A stretch of 64,000 nucleotides of DNA from Acheta domesticus (Eukaryota > Arthropoda > Insecta > Orthoptera > Gryllidae): positions 212,148,731 to 212,212,730 of the forward strand of contig JAHLJT010000631.1 of assembly GCA_031308135.1 (NCBI GenBank). Direction: 5' to 3'. The notes below the pieces were generated by a model. The model was not told the origin of the DNA. It was given only the letters and a program-made list of their open reading frames with translations, and did no database searches. The first letter of the stretch is position 1. Each line of letters begins with the position of its first letter. A program made the translations under genes and the position numbers. Shown one piece after another: positions 14,101 to 23,997 of the stretch.

Positions 14101-17100
14101 CAAGAAGGCATACAGTGCCTTGTTCAAATCTCGGAACAGAAGATGTGTATCGTCTGGAACGTAATTTTGAGTGAGAGAGAATACGGGAGAGCAAAAGAAT
14201 TTTGACTGAGAATTGTTAAGGCATGCAACGCATGCCTTGCATTCATGAAGGATACGCCACTCGAAATGTCTACTTTAAGAACTTTGCTTCGCACAATTTA
14301 ACTATTTCACTGCAATCGGCTAAAATTGCGCCGCGCGCCATCACTATTTACATCCCACATTTACGTTCCACTGCTGAATATGATTTCCTTATTCACTATT
14401 GGGCTGCATTGAAGATATTTGTAGAGGCTTAGCGGAAAAAAAAAGTTAGTTTTGGATGCAAGAATTACATCGGCACCAATGAAACCGTTTTAAAAATGGG
14501 TTCAGGGGTGTCACAAAGCCCATAAACACATTTTCAGCATTTTCGCAACTTTTTAGAAAATAACGAATAAGTTTAATTTAATGTATTTTATCAAAATATT
14601 TTTGGCTGACGTAGTGCGCACCTTATTCCACAACAATTTTATGATAATCAAACATAATTTGACTCAAACAGTGGGCCACATTAGTCCGAATATGGTCAAT
14701 TTTACGTTAAAACTATATAAATAGCAGTGACGTTGAGCTTCAGTATTTGAAAGAAACGTCTTTGAATTTATAGTTGAAACACAAGAAAAGGGCGCTATCA
14801 AGTGAGGGTTCCTTAGAGAGATTACGTACCTTTTGGGCCTCTTTAACAGCATGCGAAGTTTAAAATTTCGAAGAAAGTAATTTTTTTCATACCTATCAAC
14901 TAAAAAAATAATACTCTCAATTATTGGTCTTGATGAAGAAATTTCAAATTTTGAGTGGTTAAATATGGAAATTGTTTTTGAATGTTTCCTATTTCCTTTT
15001 TTACATTAAGAAAAAAACACGTTTCGGGGTGCAGTTGGCGACCCCTTTTCGAGTGCATGTAAAATAACTCGCATGTTCAAAATAAGGACGATTATTATTT
15101 GAGTTTTGAAATTTATTATTTATTAAGAGGACTTAAGGGTTGTGGAGCCCATTGTAATTATCCTCAATTATCTACGGTCGGAATCATCAAACTTAAGCGA
15201 TTTATCATAAAACGACAGCTTCCCTTGGAGAGAATGTCAAGCTACACACTAAACTCTACTGAATATTACTATATGAGAAAGTGTATGATGTTGGTTACTT
15301 GTTAAAGCCATCAATTTGCTAGTTACAAACATTTGTGTAATGTGTTACAAATTGAGATTTACGAGAAGTAATCTCAATTAGTAATGCTTTACCTGTTCTA
15401 TTTTTGTTAGTTTTATGGTGCGAGTATTAATCTTTTTGTGAAAATTCGGAAAGTTATGGGTATCAGTATTTTGCTGGTTCCAGAGCATGTTTTGCATGTT
15501 AATTTTGTTGGAAGATTGTCAAATTATTACTAAACTTATTGATTTTTTCTGTAAGTACCTGTAATTTATATAATAAATTAAGTCTAGTGCAATGTTATCT
15601 CTAAAATGTTCTTTCCACTTTTCTTTAAGAATCAATGTGGTTGGCGTCGTGCAGATCCTGAGCCTGTAATCAAATTGTGTTTGCGTTACCTGCTTGCATT
15701 TGTTGATATTATACCAAAGAAGAAGTTTGAATTGAATGGAATCAACCTCCGAGAAATGGAAGAGGAGTTTAATTTACTAAGTCAAAGTTATAATAAAACG
15801 TTAGACTTCAAAGAACAACTTTCTGACAGTGTGTTTCGTGTAAGGAAGGAATCAGAATTAATCGTATTTGAAAATACAGCCCAAAAAATACATTGGGCTT
15901 TGACTGGAGTGTGGAATAAAAAGTGTTGGAGCATGTTCTCAGGTAATGCAAAATCGTCATTTGATATTTCAGAAAGTTTATATTAATCAATAACCATGCC
16001 ATTATTTAATTATTAAGAAATGTAATGAACATGGGGAATCTTGTGGGCTTTCTACTTCTCATCCGAGGGTAAAAGCAACTTCAATTGTTTAGGGGGATGC
16101 GTACCCTTTAGGCATACACATCGTACATAATTAGAAAACTGTTGGAACTAATATATTTCATGTACAAAAATCTAAATTCACAAAACATATTTTGACTATT
16201 TATCTTGCCTTTGAAACTAATGCTTGCATAAAAAACAATATTAAAAAACTAAGGGATGGTAGAGTTTTTTTTTCTGTGAGACTTCTGCGCAAATGCAGAT
16301 GTGCCTCTATGCTGAAGCACTGCTTTCTTTCAGTTGAGAGGCCAATTTATTTCAGAAAATGCCAATAGTGATAGAGAAACGCTCAAACGTCATTTTCTCA
16401 AGAACAAAATTTTTCAATGAAAATTTGCATGTAGGACTATATTTTCTTTCGTAATATTCCTGAAGGCATATTTGAGTTCTTATATTATGGACCGAAAAAC
16501 TGAGAAAATATTAAACTAGTGGTGCTACAGAATGGCACAGACTTTCCCGTATTAGTTTTCTATTTCCTTGGGCCTTCGCTAGCTATTCCGAATTGCCACA
16601 TACTCTTTCTTGCCAGCTACCATCTATCACCGCCAAAAGTACATTTTTTTGTCATTTTCTTATTTTTTCGGTTTCCTATTGGTAGAACGAAAATATTAAT
16701 TTTAGAATATTGAAGAACACAAAAACCTAGCCCAAAATGGCAATTTTCTTTTAAAAATAATGTGCCGTTTTAAACAAAATTGCGTTTTAGCGCTACTAAA
16801 AGTGCGAAATTTGAAGCTCATTTTCACAGAAAATTTTTGAGTTTTCAAAATACTTTATTTGAAGCACGTACACTCACAAATATAATAATGTTTACAAATT
16901 GCTGGTAATGTGAATATTAAAGATGTGAGAGATCCTTTAAAAAAATTACATATGTGTAATTTTTGAAAAATACAAAAAAATCCTCAAAATAAACTTTACG
17001 TCATATTAAAGAGTGCAATTAGCACCATCCGTTCGAAAAGCGTTCGTGCTCTTTCAGCGTTTCTGAAAATGCGGAAATTTGTGCTAGTTTTCACAGAAAA

Positions 17101-18038
17101 CGGCTGTTTTCGATAAACTTTACTTGACATTATTTAAAGCACATGTACTCATAAATATAATAAAGTGAACAATTCGCCGCTAGTGTAAATATTAACGACA
17201 TGAGAGACAAGTCAAAAATATTAGTTTTGCAATTTTTGAAAAAACAAAAGAATACAGTAATAAGGGGTGTATGTCATCTCATAGGGTACATTTAGCACCA
17301 TCCCTACCAAAAGTTTAAAGACAAAATTTGGAGCCGTTTTTGAAAAAATCTAGTTTTTGTAATTTTTTAAAATTGCACATACTGCACGCAATATTGCGCG
17401 AAAACTACTAAAATTTTCAGAACAATGTACATGACCTTAAACAAAGAACTCACTTTGGAGAGCACATTTTATTTGAAGGAAAAATCTCTATCTTCAATTT
17501 TGTAGTTGGAGAAAGACGCCGAAAAAAATTCAAACTTTCACAATTTTCGAAAATTGAGTTATCCGTGAAAATCGGACCTACGCCATGTTAATAAGTGTAT
17601 TTTACTCTATTCATACAAGAAATTTGAAAAAAAATTGGAGCCGTTTTTGAGAAAATTTTGAAAATGTCCGGGGGGCTTCATATAAAGTCCCCCAAATTTT
17701 GAAGAATCGTTTTTCAAAATCTCAAAGCTTCGACTAGAATCAGATCGACAGGGGAATATCCACTTTGGAAGAAATCGTACGTATGGTGTAGGAGTTTGCA
17801 GTGTTCATAGACGGACGGACGTTTTCCTTTCAATTGGTTTTTCGATATCAAGGACCCACAAAAGAGGGTTTCTACTATGCCACGTGTTAGAGAATTTTTT
17901 TTCTTAACTTAGCAACTGGTTTTATCCACTTTTTCGTTATCACGGCCCGGCAATGAATTTTTTTCCGCCGAAAATTGGCCATTTTTCGCGCAGCATCACA
18001 TAACTTTTCCTATACTACGTCTATCACTCAGTGTATAC

Positions 18039-18100
<62 letters not shown>

Positions 18101-19677
18101 GAGTCGTGGATTGACTCTGCGCAAGATTTATGATAAAAAAAAGGGGGGACAGTGATTCTTACCCGGGAATGGGCTCCGGATCCAATCACGTGCACAATGG
18201 AAACTTGTGGGTAACAATAACTTTTTTATTACATAAATAATCACCATACAAAATTTGTTGCCCTTGATGCTCACAGGAGCATTTACTCTGTTCTTTCCCT
18301 GTGTTTAATTACATCCCATTTACAATTTCTCCGTTACCCTGGGGCTTCACTCCTTTATTATGATTCCAACATTTAGGGGGCCTCAACCCAAGATCACTGT
18401 TATCTACTGGCTAATTACTTTCCCTCCCAATCTTCCGGTCGCTTTTACTCACGATACTCCAGTCTGAATCACACCGTTTCATGTTCGCCCCTCCGCCGTC
18501 GGGCCGACGCCGCGCGCCGCACCGTCCGCGCTCGGGCCTCTTCGTGCCGCAGGATGCCAGCGCGGGGAGGGGAGTCCCGCGGGGCCGCTTGCCTTCGCCG
18601 CTCCTACCACTTGCTCTATGCGTTGTTTTCTTACGTGTCTTGTCGCGCCACCTCGCCCTTCGGGTATGTCCGCTTCCTTCGGCCGTGCTCGGAAAGGCGG
18701 GGGACGCTTCGCCGCCGTCGGTCGCTTCCCACCCCACTCGTGGCCGCTGTGGTATACTTCGAAACGTTACCAGAACGTTTCGACTGCATCGGTACATAGT
18801 CCTCCCAACTCACTTTTCATTGACTCGCTTTCCTCAGTAGCGATGTTGTTTGGATGAATAGCGGTTTCATTACACTCGAGTTGCATTGCAGCTTCACACA
18901 ACTCGCCCACTTGTATTATGAAACACTGTTTTCTCGTTCTCTTACATCACAGTTTCTAGCTTTTATTGTAATTGTCATCGACTGTTCACCTTAATTGCAC
19001 TGAATGATGTCGAATACTTGTATACATTGTTCCATTCCTCTACTCTGTTCTGCCCACTCCACGTGTTGACCATTCACCGCTTGTGATACTTCACCACTCT
19101 CTTGTACCCATTTTGTCTCGTCTCACTTCTCAACTATACTGCGATTTTTGTAGGAAGAGCTCTCAAGATAACTCAAATCCCATCTTCGCGATGGAATATG
19201 TCACGGCATTTCGTATCATTCACAGTCGTTCCGCTAGATTTCGCACGATCGCGACCGTATGAAGCAGTGCTTGCGATCATGCGACTTCTACCGGCAAGAC
19301 CGAGAAAAGACGCGAAATGCCGTGACATATTCCATCGCGAAGATGGGATTTGAGTTATCTTGAGAGCTCTTCCTACAAAAATCGCAGTATAACGCTTCCA
19401 CTTTTGTCACACTTTCTTTGTCATAACGCCTTTCCAGTTCTATTGCAGAACGCTCACTTTCATTGTTCTCTCCGGTAGATATTCCGTACTACCCCGCACG
19501 TCTGCACTCCATGAATCTCTCTCCGCCACTGTCCACACTCTTCCTTCCGCACGGAGATTCGTGGCCTCCGGTTCTTCGCACAGAACCGACTCTGTCGGTG
19601 TGCCGGCCGCTGCCGCGCAGTTCAAACATTCGATATGCACCGGAACGCATTGTTATCCTATTAGTGATAACAATTCG

Positions 19678-19721
<44 letters not shown>

Positions 19722-21874
19722 GCACAGATAGTAGCTTGGAAGAGGACGGTTCAGTAGCTAGCCTGACTAAAGAGATTTGAATTTGGATTACTAGACCTCG
19801 GATTTTAGGACAAATGCCTATTTAGTTTCTTTAGGATGGTGTGGAAAATAATTGAAGATATTTACGAATCATGAGAAAATATATCTACTGAAAGCGTCTA
19901 ATAATGCCTCAAATGTCCTAAAAGGGCGGTTTTTATGCCTATTTTAATGTTTTTGCCTAAAACAAGTGATTTGAACGATCATATTTTAAATGCTAAATTT
20001 TGAAATTTATTTTACGGCAATGCAAATACTTTTCCGAGATGCAAATATGTGATCGAATACGCAATCGACAACGCACCTTAATCTCTCACCCAAAATACTG
20101 AAAACAAGAAGCCCTGCAAGCGATAAGGATGTTTCAAGCTCGTCTCCGATCGGCATGAACTTAGGCAATTGCACCCGTTCCGGGTGCTGCTGCGGTGTTG
20201 ACATGTTGAGGCTTATAGTCGCAGCGCATCGTCTTTGAAGTCCAGGCGAGGAAAGGCAGGTCAGGCAAAAGCCTATTGTCGGACAGGCAAAGATTACAAA
20301 ATATGGTCGAATGGTTAAATGGGTCGTGTGGTACATTTATTTTTGGAGGGGGGGTGAAGAAGTTCCGGGAGAAGTGAGCATTAGAAATGTAACTAAATTT
20401 ATTTGATCCTATAAATCTGTCATTGAAAAGTTCATGTGCAACCTTCAAAATAATTTTAATAGATAAGACAGCCTTAATGTAGAAAATTGGGAGAAAATAT
20501 TGATTATATACTATACCGCTAATTATGAAAGTGAATAAAATATGCTTGTATCTCATAAATGTAAAGGTACTTTTTCCTGCATCATAAAAATTGCCTAATT
20601 CAATCCTTTTGGAATCATTTCTAGATGCCAGAAATAAAACTTTTTCATGTCTTTTTTTTTCTTGGCTTAATCATTATGCAACCTATTTTAAGTGCCAAAA
20701 ACGTTGATTTTCATGCCTATTAGTGCCAAATTTCGTAATTTTGTTGCATATTTTGGGTTCTTAAATCAAACATTTTTGTGCTTAAAATTCCGAGGTTTAG
20801 TGATTACGACCTTGCCACTGTAACATTACTAGTTTTTCTTTTCCACCTGAATGTCTCATCGTGTATAGAGATGAGTACACTTTGCCTGTTTGGACTATCA
20901 TTCCATTCACAATCTGTCATTTATTCATTAATACTAGAGGCCGGATTTTGATGACTTAAAACACGCGAAAAATGCTTTTAAAAATACCCTAAAAGCAAAG
21001 AAAAATGAAAAAAATTGTTCAAAACCAGTTCAGATGAACAACTCAAGCTAATTGATATGTTACTGATGTAATCGAGGCTTCTTCCTTTCGTTCAAGTGAA
21101 CTCAGCATGCAAACTTTTGATTTGCACTGTTCTTCATCAGTAAGTCTCTGTCTTTAGTAGTTGTGAAATCTGCCGAACCGACAATGGCGCTGATGGGCGT
21201 CACAGACTCACGGCTTAGATTACATACCACGGCTGACATTACATTTTCTGAGCTAAGGAATAGAATAGGCTACTGGGTAAATCTCTGGAGAACATTTGTT
21301 GCATCTCGTAAATATTATTTGAAGCAAGTACCCTGAAATTGATGGAATCAGCAAAAAATGCTTTAGAAATTACCGGAAAAGGTAAAAAATGACCTATTAT
21401 TCAAAAATTGATGAACAATGCAGAAAAGTCATAAAAATGGGTCATTTCCATTTGTCGTAACATCAAATTAATGTCCCTACTAAAAGGCATTGTTCTAAAG
21501 TGAAAAGGGGAAAAAATGACATTTTGTTAAAATCCGCCTCCTAATAATTACCTTATTCAAAATTGGCAATACTTATACCATTAATGAATTATATATAATG
21601 TACACATATATTTGACTTTTTTTATTTTGTAGGTTTGAAAGACATGCTCAAGATATCTTATGGTAGTAAAGAAGACTGCTTGTTACTCCACCAAAAAATT
21701 CAAGATATTCAAAAATTACAACTGCAAATAGAAATTCTTATGTTTTTGAAAAATAGTTTTCCTTTCGTCAGTGGTTTGCAAAATGACCACAAAGCACTTG
21801 CTCAACTTTACAAATCTTATAGTGCGCTGTGTAACATTTCATCTGTGATGGTACCTGTTCTTCTGAAAAATTAA
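5159..21874 (+). CDS. TEDC2: TEDC2-like protein (tubulin epsilon and delta complex subunit 2), four exons, complete
   Basis: TEDC2 (human C16orf59) works with TEDC1 and delta/epsilon tubulin to stabilise triplet microtubules in centrioles. Exons are 5159-5190 (ATG), 5259-6165, 15630-15942 and 21633-21874 (stop). Donors are GTAAGT, GTAAGT and GTAATG; phases agree (2, 0, 1), giving 497 residues against about 433 in human. By-eye alignment to human TEDC2: an early helix with EPEDMVNDIQCAVERAKTTRK (human QDLKELEFLTQALEKAVRVRRG), a basic low-complexity middle, SFLQKLNES (human TQFLQNMQT), then EEEFNLLSQSYN. The C-terminal IQKLQLQIEILMF ... FPFVSGL ... LCNISSVMVPVLLKN matches human LAALKLRVAVLDQ ... 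LLPLVS ... VLTILRDE. Identity is weak, but block order and the C-terminus agree. Introns of 68, 9464 and 5690 bp are TE-filled. An alternative is another coiled-coil centrosomal protein. Confidence 0.62.
6166..7329. other. TEDC2 intron 2, first part: no feature recognised
   Basis: AT-rich sequence with no long reading frame. The stretch around 6490-6660 (words such as 'gttataaaaatttgtgttat') has a degenerate repeat-like look, but I found no second copy. Nothing else can be supported. Confidence 0.5.
7330..8880 (+). repeat. Family R repeat, copy A (about 1.5 kb)
   Basis: Starts near 'gctacagaatggcacag' and ends near 'cgtatatacagggtaatata' followed by 'ttatgtaatgctgcgcg'. It shares, in order, with 16520-18045: 'ctatttctttt', 'cttgccagctgc', 'gacaaattgct', 'gagagacaagtcaaaa', 'gtacatgacctt', 'gcaaaactactaaaa'-like words, 'gtgaaaatcggacctatgcc', 'cccaaattttgaagaa', 'gactgacgggcggacgaacg' and 'ttctcggtatcaaggaccca'. 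No conserved protein reading frame is visible. It fills TEDC2 intron 2. Confidence 0.7.
8881..9660 (-). repeat. Family R repeat, partial copy with inverted arrangement
   Basis: From about 8940 the plus strand repeats the 'cacaggctttcccttattag ... gccagctgccatctatcgcc' segment. From about 9060 the order continues on the opposite strand, ending with 'ggcggccatagatggcag' and 'ctgtaccaccacgagttt'. The segment is therefore a head-to-head rearranged or nested copy. Confidence 0.6.
9671..10110 (+). pseudogene. 5' portion of a decayed RLE-type non-LTR retrotransposon
   Basis: The stretch begins right after a TAA/AAC repeat (aataataataataacaacaac) and is GC-richer than its surroundings. It contains 'gtagcctagctaccggtagg' and a short frame starting MPTGDQRDPLMGPAGG. 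Position and flank suggest the 5' UTR/ORF start of the element whose RT remnant follows at 10796-12230. Sequence between the two is replaced by a Penelope-like fragment. Assignment to the same element is inference. Confidence 0.45.
10200..10310 (-). ncRNA. Hammerhead-ribozyme-like core in Penelope element tail
   Basis: On the minus strand CTGATGA (10289-10283) is followed by A and a 6-bp stem GGTCGC/GCGGCC (10281-10276 with 10269-10264, one G-U pair, loop AGCAAG), then GAAAC (10263-10259). This is the CUGAUGA-stem II-GAAA core of hammerhead ribozymes, which are known in Penelope-like elements. I could not assign a convincing stem I or a closed stem III with the UH cleavage site. The fold may need a tandem partner, or it may be decayed. 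Confidence 0.5.
10200..10795 (-). pseudogene. Penelope-like retroelement 3' fragment with GIY-YIG endonuclease domain
   Basis: On minus, the 10676-10368 frame reads GVYAIPCSFGRSYIGETGRT with REH, H and W-x-TGH further on. That is the GIY-YIG nuclease domain that ends Penelope-like RT proteins (GVY...YIG, conserved R and H; stop at 10368). Upstream, in another frame, lies ILPYIRGVTNKIGKLL (10795-10690), the linker that normally precedes it. A one-base shift near 10685 separates the two. RT is absent. Downstream is a non-coding tail with a hammerhead-like core. The element was integrated transcribed opposite to TEDC2. Confidence 0.85.
10796..12230 (+). pseudogene. Decayed reverse transcriptase of an RLE-type non-LTR retrotransposon
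   Basis: Short in-order blocks in all three plus frames match one RT: ILENPKELPEWLT (10880), PAEQKECCKGSYCCKE (11300), VKKRKRNLSMAWID (11380), a YDSVPH-like motif read from 'tgatagtgtaccacacgatt', KDFTK-like, MKERIRREYYR (11880), ALNSRNKISAIGSLAVPV (11935), GLVDWTEHEIRIMD (12015) and a RKEGGRGL block near 12125. Stops, frameshifts and a MITE insertion (11058-11294) kill it. The blocks belong to the same protein family as 2340-2944. The catalytic YxDD region near 11720 survives only as 'atatttgttgatctt' (FVDL). Confidence 0.7.
11058..11294. mobile_element. MITE of about 237 bp inserted in the RT remnant
   Basis: The left end GGTGGCTCCACGCATTTGCC and the right end, inverted, GGTAGCTACACGCCGTTCGC form imperfect terminal repeats of about 35 bp with further pairing. 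Removing the element joins the RT blocks HLEKNHL and PAEQKECC. It is non-coding, with the hAT- or PIF-like family unresolved because the target duplication is unclear. Confidence 0.7.
12231..13690. other. Intronic stretch without recognised gene
   Basis: Pyrimidine-rich on the plus strand from 12240 to 13030 (frame 12520-13032 is open by composition: Leu/Phe/Ser rich, no motif). At 13430-13550 lies a GC-richer patch (gacgtgacgtaggcggaagc). It looks like transposon UTR or LTR sequence, but no partner copy was found in the window. Confidence 0.4.
13698..13790. repeat. Short inverted-end repeat, copy 1
   Basis: Ends caccgtgtactgtg and cttacacagtgac are roughly inverted. The inner words 'aatttgcccaaatgcggc' and 'tatatatcttacac' recur at 23755-23870 with 'aatttgccccaaaggcggc' and 'tatatatcttacaccgtg', so this is a dispersed short element. 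Confidence 0.5.
14210..15600. other. TEDC2 intron 2, last part: no feature recognised
   Basis: AT-rich, no long frame, no repeat partner recognised in this window. Around 14640-14850 there is a modest minus frame without any motif. Nothing further is supported. Confidence 0.4.
16330..18043 (+). repeat. Family R repeat, copy B (about 1.7 kb) in TEDC2 intron 3
   Basis: This is the longest fairly continuous copy. It runs from 'tagtggtgctacagaatggc' near 16517 through 'gccagctaccatctatcacc', 'gagagatcctttaaaa', 'gagtgcaattagcacc', 'gacatgagagacaagtc', 'gtgaaaatcggacctacgcc' and 'atagacggacggacg', to 'cagcatcacataac' and the terminal 'tatactacgtctatcactca'. The 16330-16510 part is in opposite orientation. 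No protein-coding frame is retained between copies. Confidence 0.7.
18044..18098. repeat. (TA)n microsatellite
   Basis: A perfect alternating TA run of about 54 bp at the very end of family R copy B. It is typical slippage-prone sequence. Confidence 0.95.
18118..19134 (-). repeat. GC-rich transposon-like block, possible LTR
   Basis: A sharply GC-rich island (18480-18760) sits inside AT-rich intron sequence. Both strands are open by composition (Arg/Gly/Pro-rich, no motif). On minus, AATAAA occurs near 18215 with GC-rich sequence upstream, as in the Gypsy LTR at 60750-62196. This suggests a solo LTR or UTR of a retroelement read on minus. Ends are not defined. Confidence 0.35.
19135..19391. 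mobile_element. 257-bp foldback MITE, 'TATACTGCG' family, copy 3
   Basis: The ends TATACTGCGATTTTTGTAGG and the exact inverse CCTACAAAAATCGCAGTATA continue as near-perfect arms of about 78 bp (through ATGGAATATGTCACGGCATT and its inverse). A 59932-60188 copy differs by a single base that I could see. The arms enclose 100 bp with 'cacgatcgcgaccgtatgaa'. Non-coding. Confidence 0.9.
19682..19719. repeat. (TA)n microsatellite
   Basis: A perfect alternating AT run of about 38 bp. It splits the GC-richer flank at 19400-19680 from the hAT-like element. Confidence 0.95.
19792..20799. mobile_element. hAT-like non-autonomous DNA transposon, about 1.0 kb
   Basis: The left end TAGACCTCGGATTTTAGGAC and the right end, inverted, TAAACCTCGGAATTTTAAGC form imperfect terminal repeats. 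The flanks are tggattac and gtgattac, a likely decayed 8-bp duplication as in hAT insertions. The sub-terminal sequence repeats 'tgcctattt' words, also present inside the hAT at 36872. No transposase was recognised; the minus frame 20007-20336 has no motif. Confidence 0.6.
20940..21600. other. TEDC2 intron 3, last part: no feature recognised
   Basis: Contains words of the type 'aaaaatgcttta' repeated at 20970 and 21356, and 'aaaaatgac' repeated. These suggest an old degenerate element, but no boundaries can be given. Confidence 0.35.
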
Positions 21875-21919
21875 AAGTATGTATGAATATGTAAGATGTA
21901 ATGAAATGTGTTTTGCAAT

Positions 21920-21925
21920 AATAAA
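21920..21925 (+). terminator. Polyadenylation signal AATAAA of the TEDC2-like gene
   Basis: A canonical AATAAA lies 46 bp after the stop codon of the last TEDC2-like exon, followed by T- and GT-rich sequence. The spacing fits a short insect 3' UTR. Confidence 0.6.
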
Positions 21926-22591
21926 TTGGTCAATGTAGATATGTGGAAAAATGTATTATACAAAGTATATGCTTGCCTCATTGGTAGAGCAAAAATTTTG
22001 TGTCCTAAATTTTTAATAATATATTTATTTCATTGTAGAGAAAATTGTGGATTTTCAATTAAATGATAACTTTCATAAAGTACTGATGATATTCATATTT
22101 TCTTTCAAATATTTTGTGCCAAATATGTCACTCAATCCATCAATCACAAATACTTCATCAATGGAATTGGTAAAAAAAAGTACAGACATGTAAAAAATGT
22201 AGGTTAAAGTAAAAAGGTATCCCCTGTGCGAAGCACACAGGCCGATGTGGCCCTAAGGGGAGGTGAAAGTAGGCCCCCACCATTTCGTCGCCGTCGGCAT
22301 AAGTTTTGAAAAACATTGCATTCTGCTTTCTGAAAACATTGCGGTAATCAATGGAAACTAAACTTCATTCTTCTTTCGTGACTAGCAAAATTCTCCATTG
22401 TTTTTTTAGAAAAATGAATGTGTGTCGTACGTCCAGCAGTGCTGATTCAATAGGCTAAAGAGGAAAATATTTTTTCATTAATTCTGTTTCGATCATAAGA
22501 TTTTATTCGTTTCCACCACATCAAGCACAGTCCTTCCATGCACACTGACTCTCCGAAGGGCACGGTAGGCTATTCGAAATTTCCGGGAATC

Positions 22592-22815
22592 TGTTAAGAA
22601 TCGACTGTTAGACTTTCTATAGATGAACAGACTTTATTTCTTACGAATACACGAACGCATGTTTACTCCACTATACACACATTTCAATATAATATAATAC
22701 ATAGCAACCAGCGTCATTATTTTATTTTCAGCAGGAACACAACAATATCTAGAGATGCTGTCCTCGTTGCTACGATCTGCAATATAAACAAAGCGTGAGA
22801 TAACTTCATCTATCA
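22592..22815 (-). repeat. Copia-type solo LTR, 224 bp, minus orientation
   Basis: Read on minus it starts TGATAGATGAAGTTATCT and ends TTCTTAACA, with AATAAA (minus) about 20 bp before the end region. The same 18-bp start opens a plus-oriented LTR at 22978 behind a polypurine tract. The two LTRs are head-to-head around a copia RNase H remnant. Confidence 0.6.
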
Positions 22816-22819
22816 TTCA

Positions 22820-23200
22820 CAAGATATGGAGGCTGATATCCTTACTAAGCACCTTGATAAGAACACACTATCCAAACACATAAAATCTCTTAATTTAGTA
22901 TGATGGAGAAACAAACTTCAAGAATGATTCGTTCGTAAATCAATAAGATAAACGATCTACGAACGAAAGGGGGGGAATGATAGATGAAGTTATCTGAATC
23001 TAGTGAATCACGTGTGTCAGAACTACCTTCCTCATAATAATGAATAAAATATCTAGGAACATTTTGTTTCACTCTCATTACAGCGAGAGAGAAATATGTG
23101 CCCCATGATCATTATATAAGTTATAAACATCTCGACAAACGCTACGGTAATTTATACTGACAAAACATGCCATTTAAAATAAAGATGAATTGTGGTAACA
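22820..23200 (+). mobile_element. Copia 3' remnant: RNase H C-terminus, polypurine tract and start of 3' LTR
   Basis: Plus strand 22829-22901 encodes MEADILTKHLDKNTLSKHI and a stop, the standard C-terminus of copia RNase H (compare ADMLTKNVDKSTLIKHM in the element at 24269). Then comes GAAAGGGGGGGAA at 22965-22977 and an LTR start TGATAGATGAAGTTATCT at 22978. The LTR's far end was not fixed; it may extend to about 23200. Everything upstream is lost and replaced by the inverted LTR. Confidence 0.7.
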
Positions 23201-23739
23201 CTGGCTTACGAGTAAACGTGAAATGCCTTGTTTGCACTCTGGTGGGGAGTACTGCAATTACTAGGCAGGCGAGGCCTGACCTTGAAGCAAGGGAGTGACT
23301 TTGAAGCTTGAAACAAGTTCCGTCATCTACCCTAGCATAGACTAAGGATGTACATCTTTACTCTATAACCCTAGCTAGCTGTTCACCACAGAGATTATGC
23401 CGACACTTCCCTCCGCTCACCTCGTGCCTCTGGCCCAGTGAATTGGATGCGCGCGCAGCTACGAGTCCCAGCGAAGATTTCACAGCTGGGGTTGCGCGGT
23501 GGGCCGGCGCAAAGATCGTAGTAGAATACACAGTGGGTGCATTATTTTTGATCAAGTGACATACAGTTTATTGTAATTTTAATTTTCAATATTCATTAAA
23601 TTTTCATTCTTGCTTACCCCAGCAGTGCTGGGGTTGAATGTACGCCACTGAAGTGGAGCGACCTTTGGGTCTCATTTGGGCAAGGTCGTGATTGGTCGTG
23701 TAATGTGTAACAGCCACAGTTTAAGATGTCAACTTAAGA

Positions 23740-23997
23740 TGTATATCATACACTGCGACCCAGACCGATCGTGCACACCGTACGGACAAGCGAGGAACTA
23801 GCCTCAAACTGGCTTCAAGAAATTTGCCCCAAAGGCGGCTAGTTAACACACCTATATATCTTACACCGTGGTTGATCGCTTCTTGGTTGAATTGAACATT
23901 TTCAAATAATAGCTAAGATGCTGTAGGGCAGAAAGTGGAATATTTAAATTCTGTGTATCTGCTTCCAATTATACGTGAAAGTATGTGCTGTTGTAAC
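23740..23997 (+). repeat. Dispersed repeat split by the copia insertion, left part
   Basis: The 23871-23997 sequence ('cttcttggttgaattg', 'ttttcaaataatagctaag', 'gtatgtgctgttgtaac') continues after the copia element at 34289 with 'accactag'. The same sequence without a break is at 54876-55012. The 23755-23870 part matches the short repeat at 13698. Confidence 0.75.

Noticed and set aside
18411..18840. Overlapping open frames of 80-128 codons on both strands
   Set aside because: They reflect GC-rich composition; Arg/Pro/Gly-rich translations in several frames carry no motif and have no splice context.
22213..22260. Hairpin cctgtgcgaagcacacagg as a Helitron 3' end
   Set aside because: A good hairpin, but no CTAG or CTRR end follows within 20 bp.
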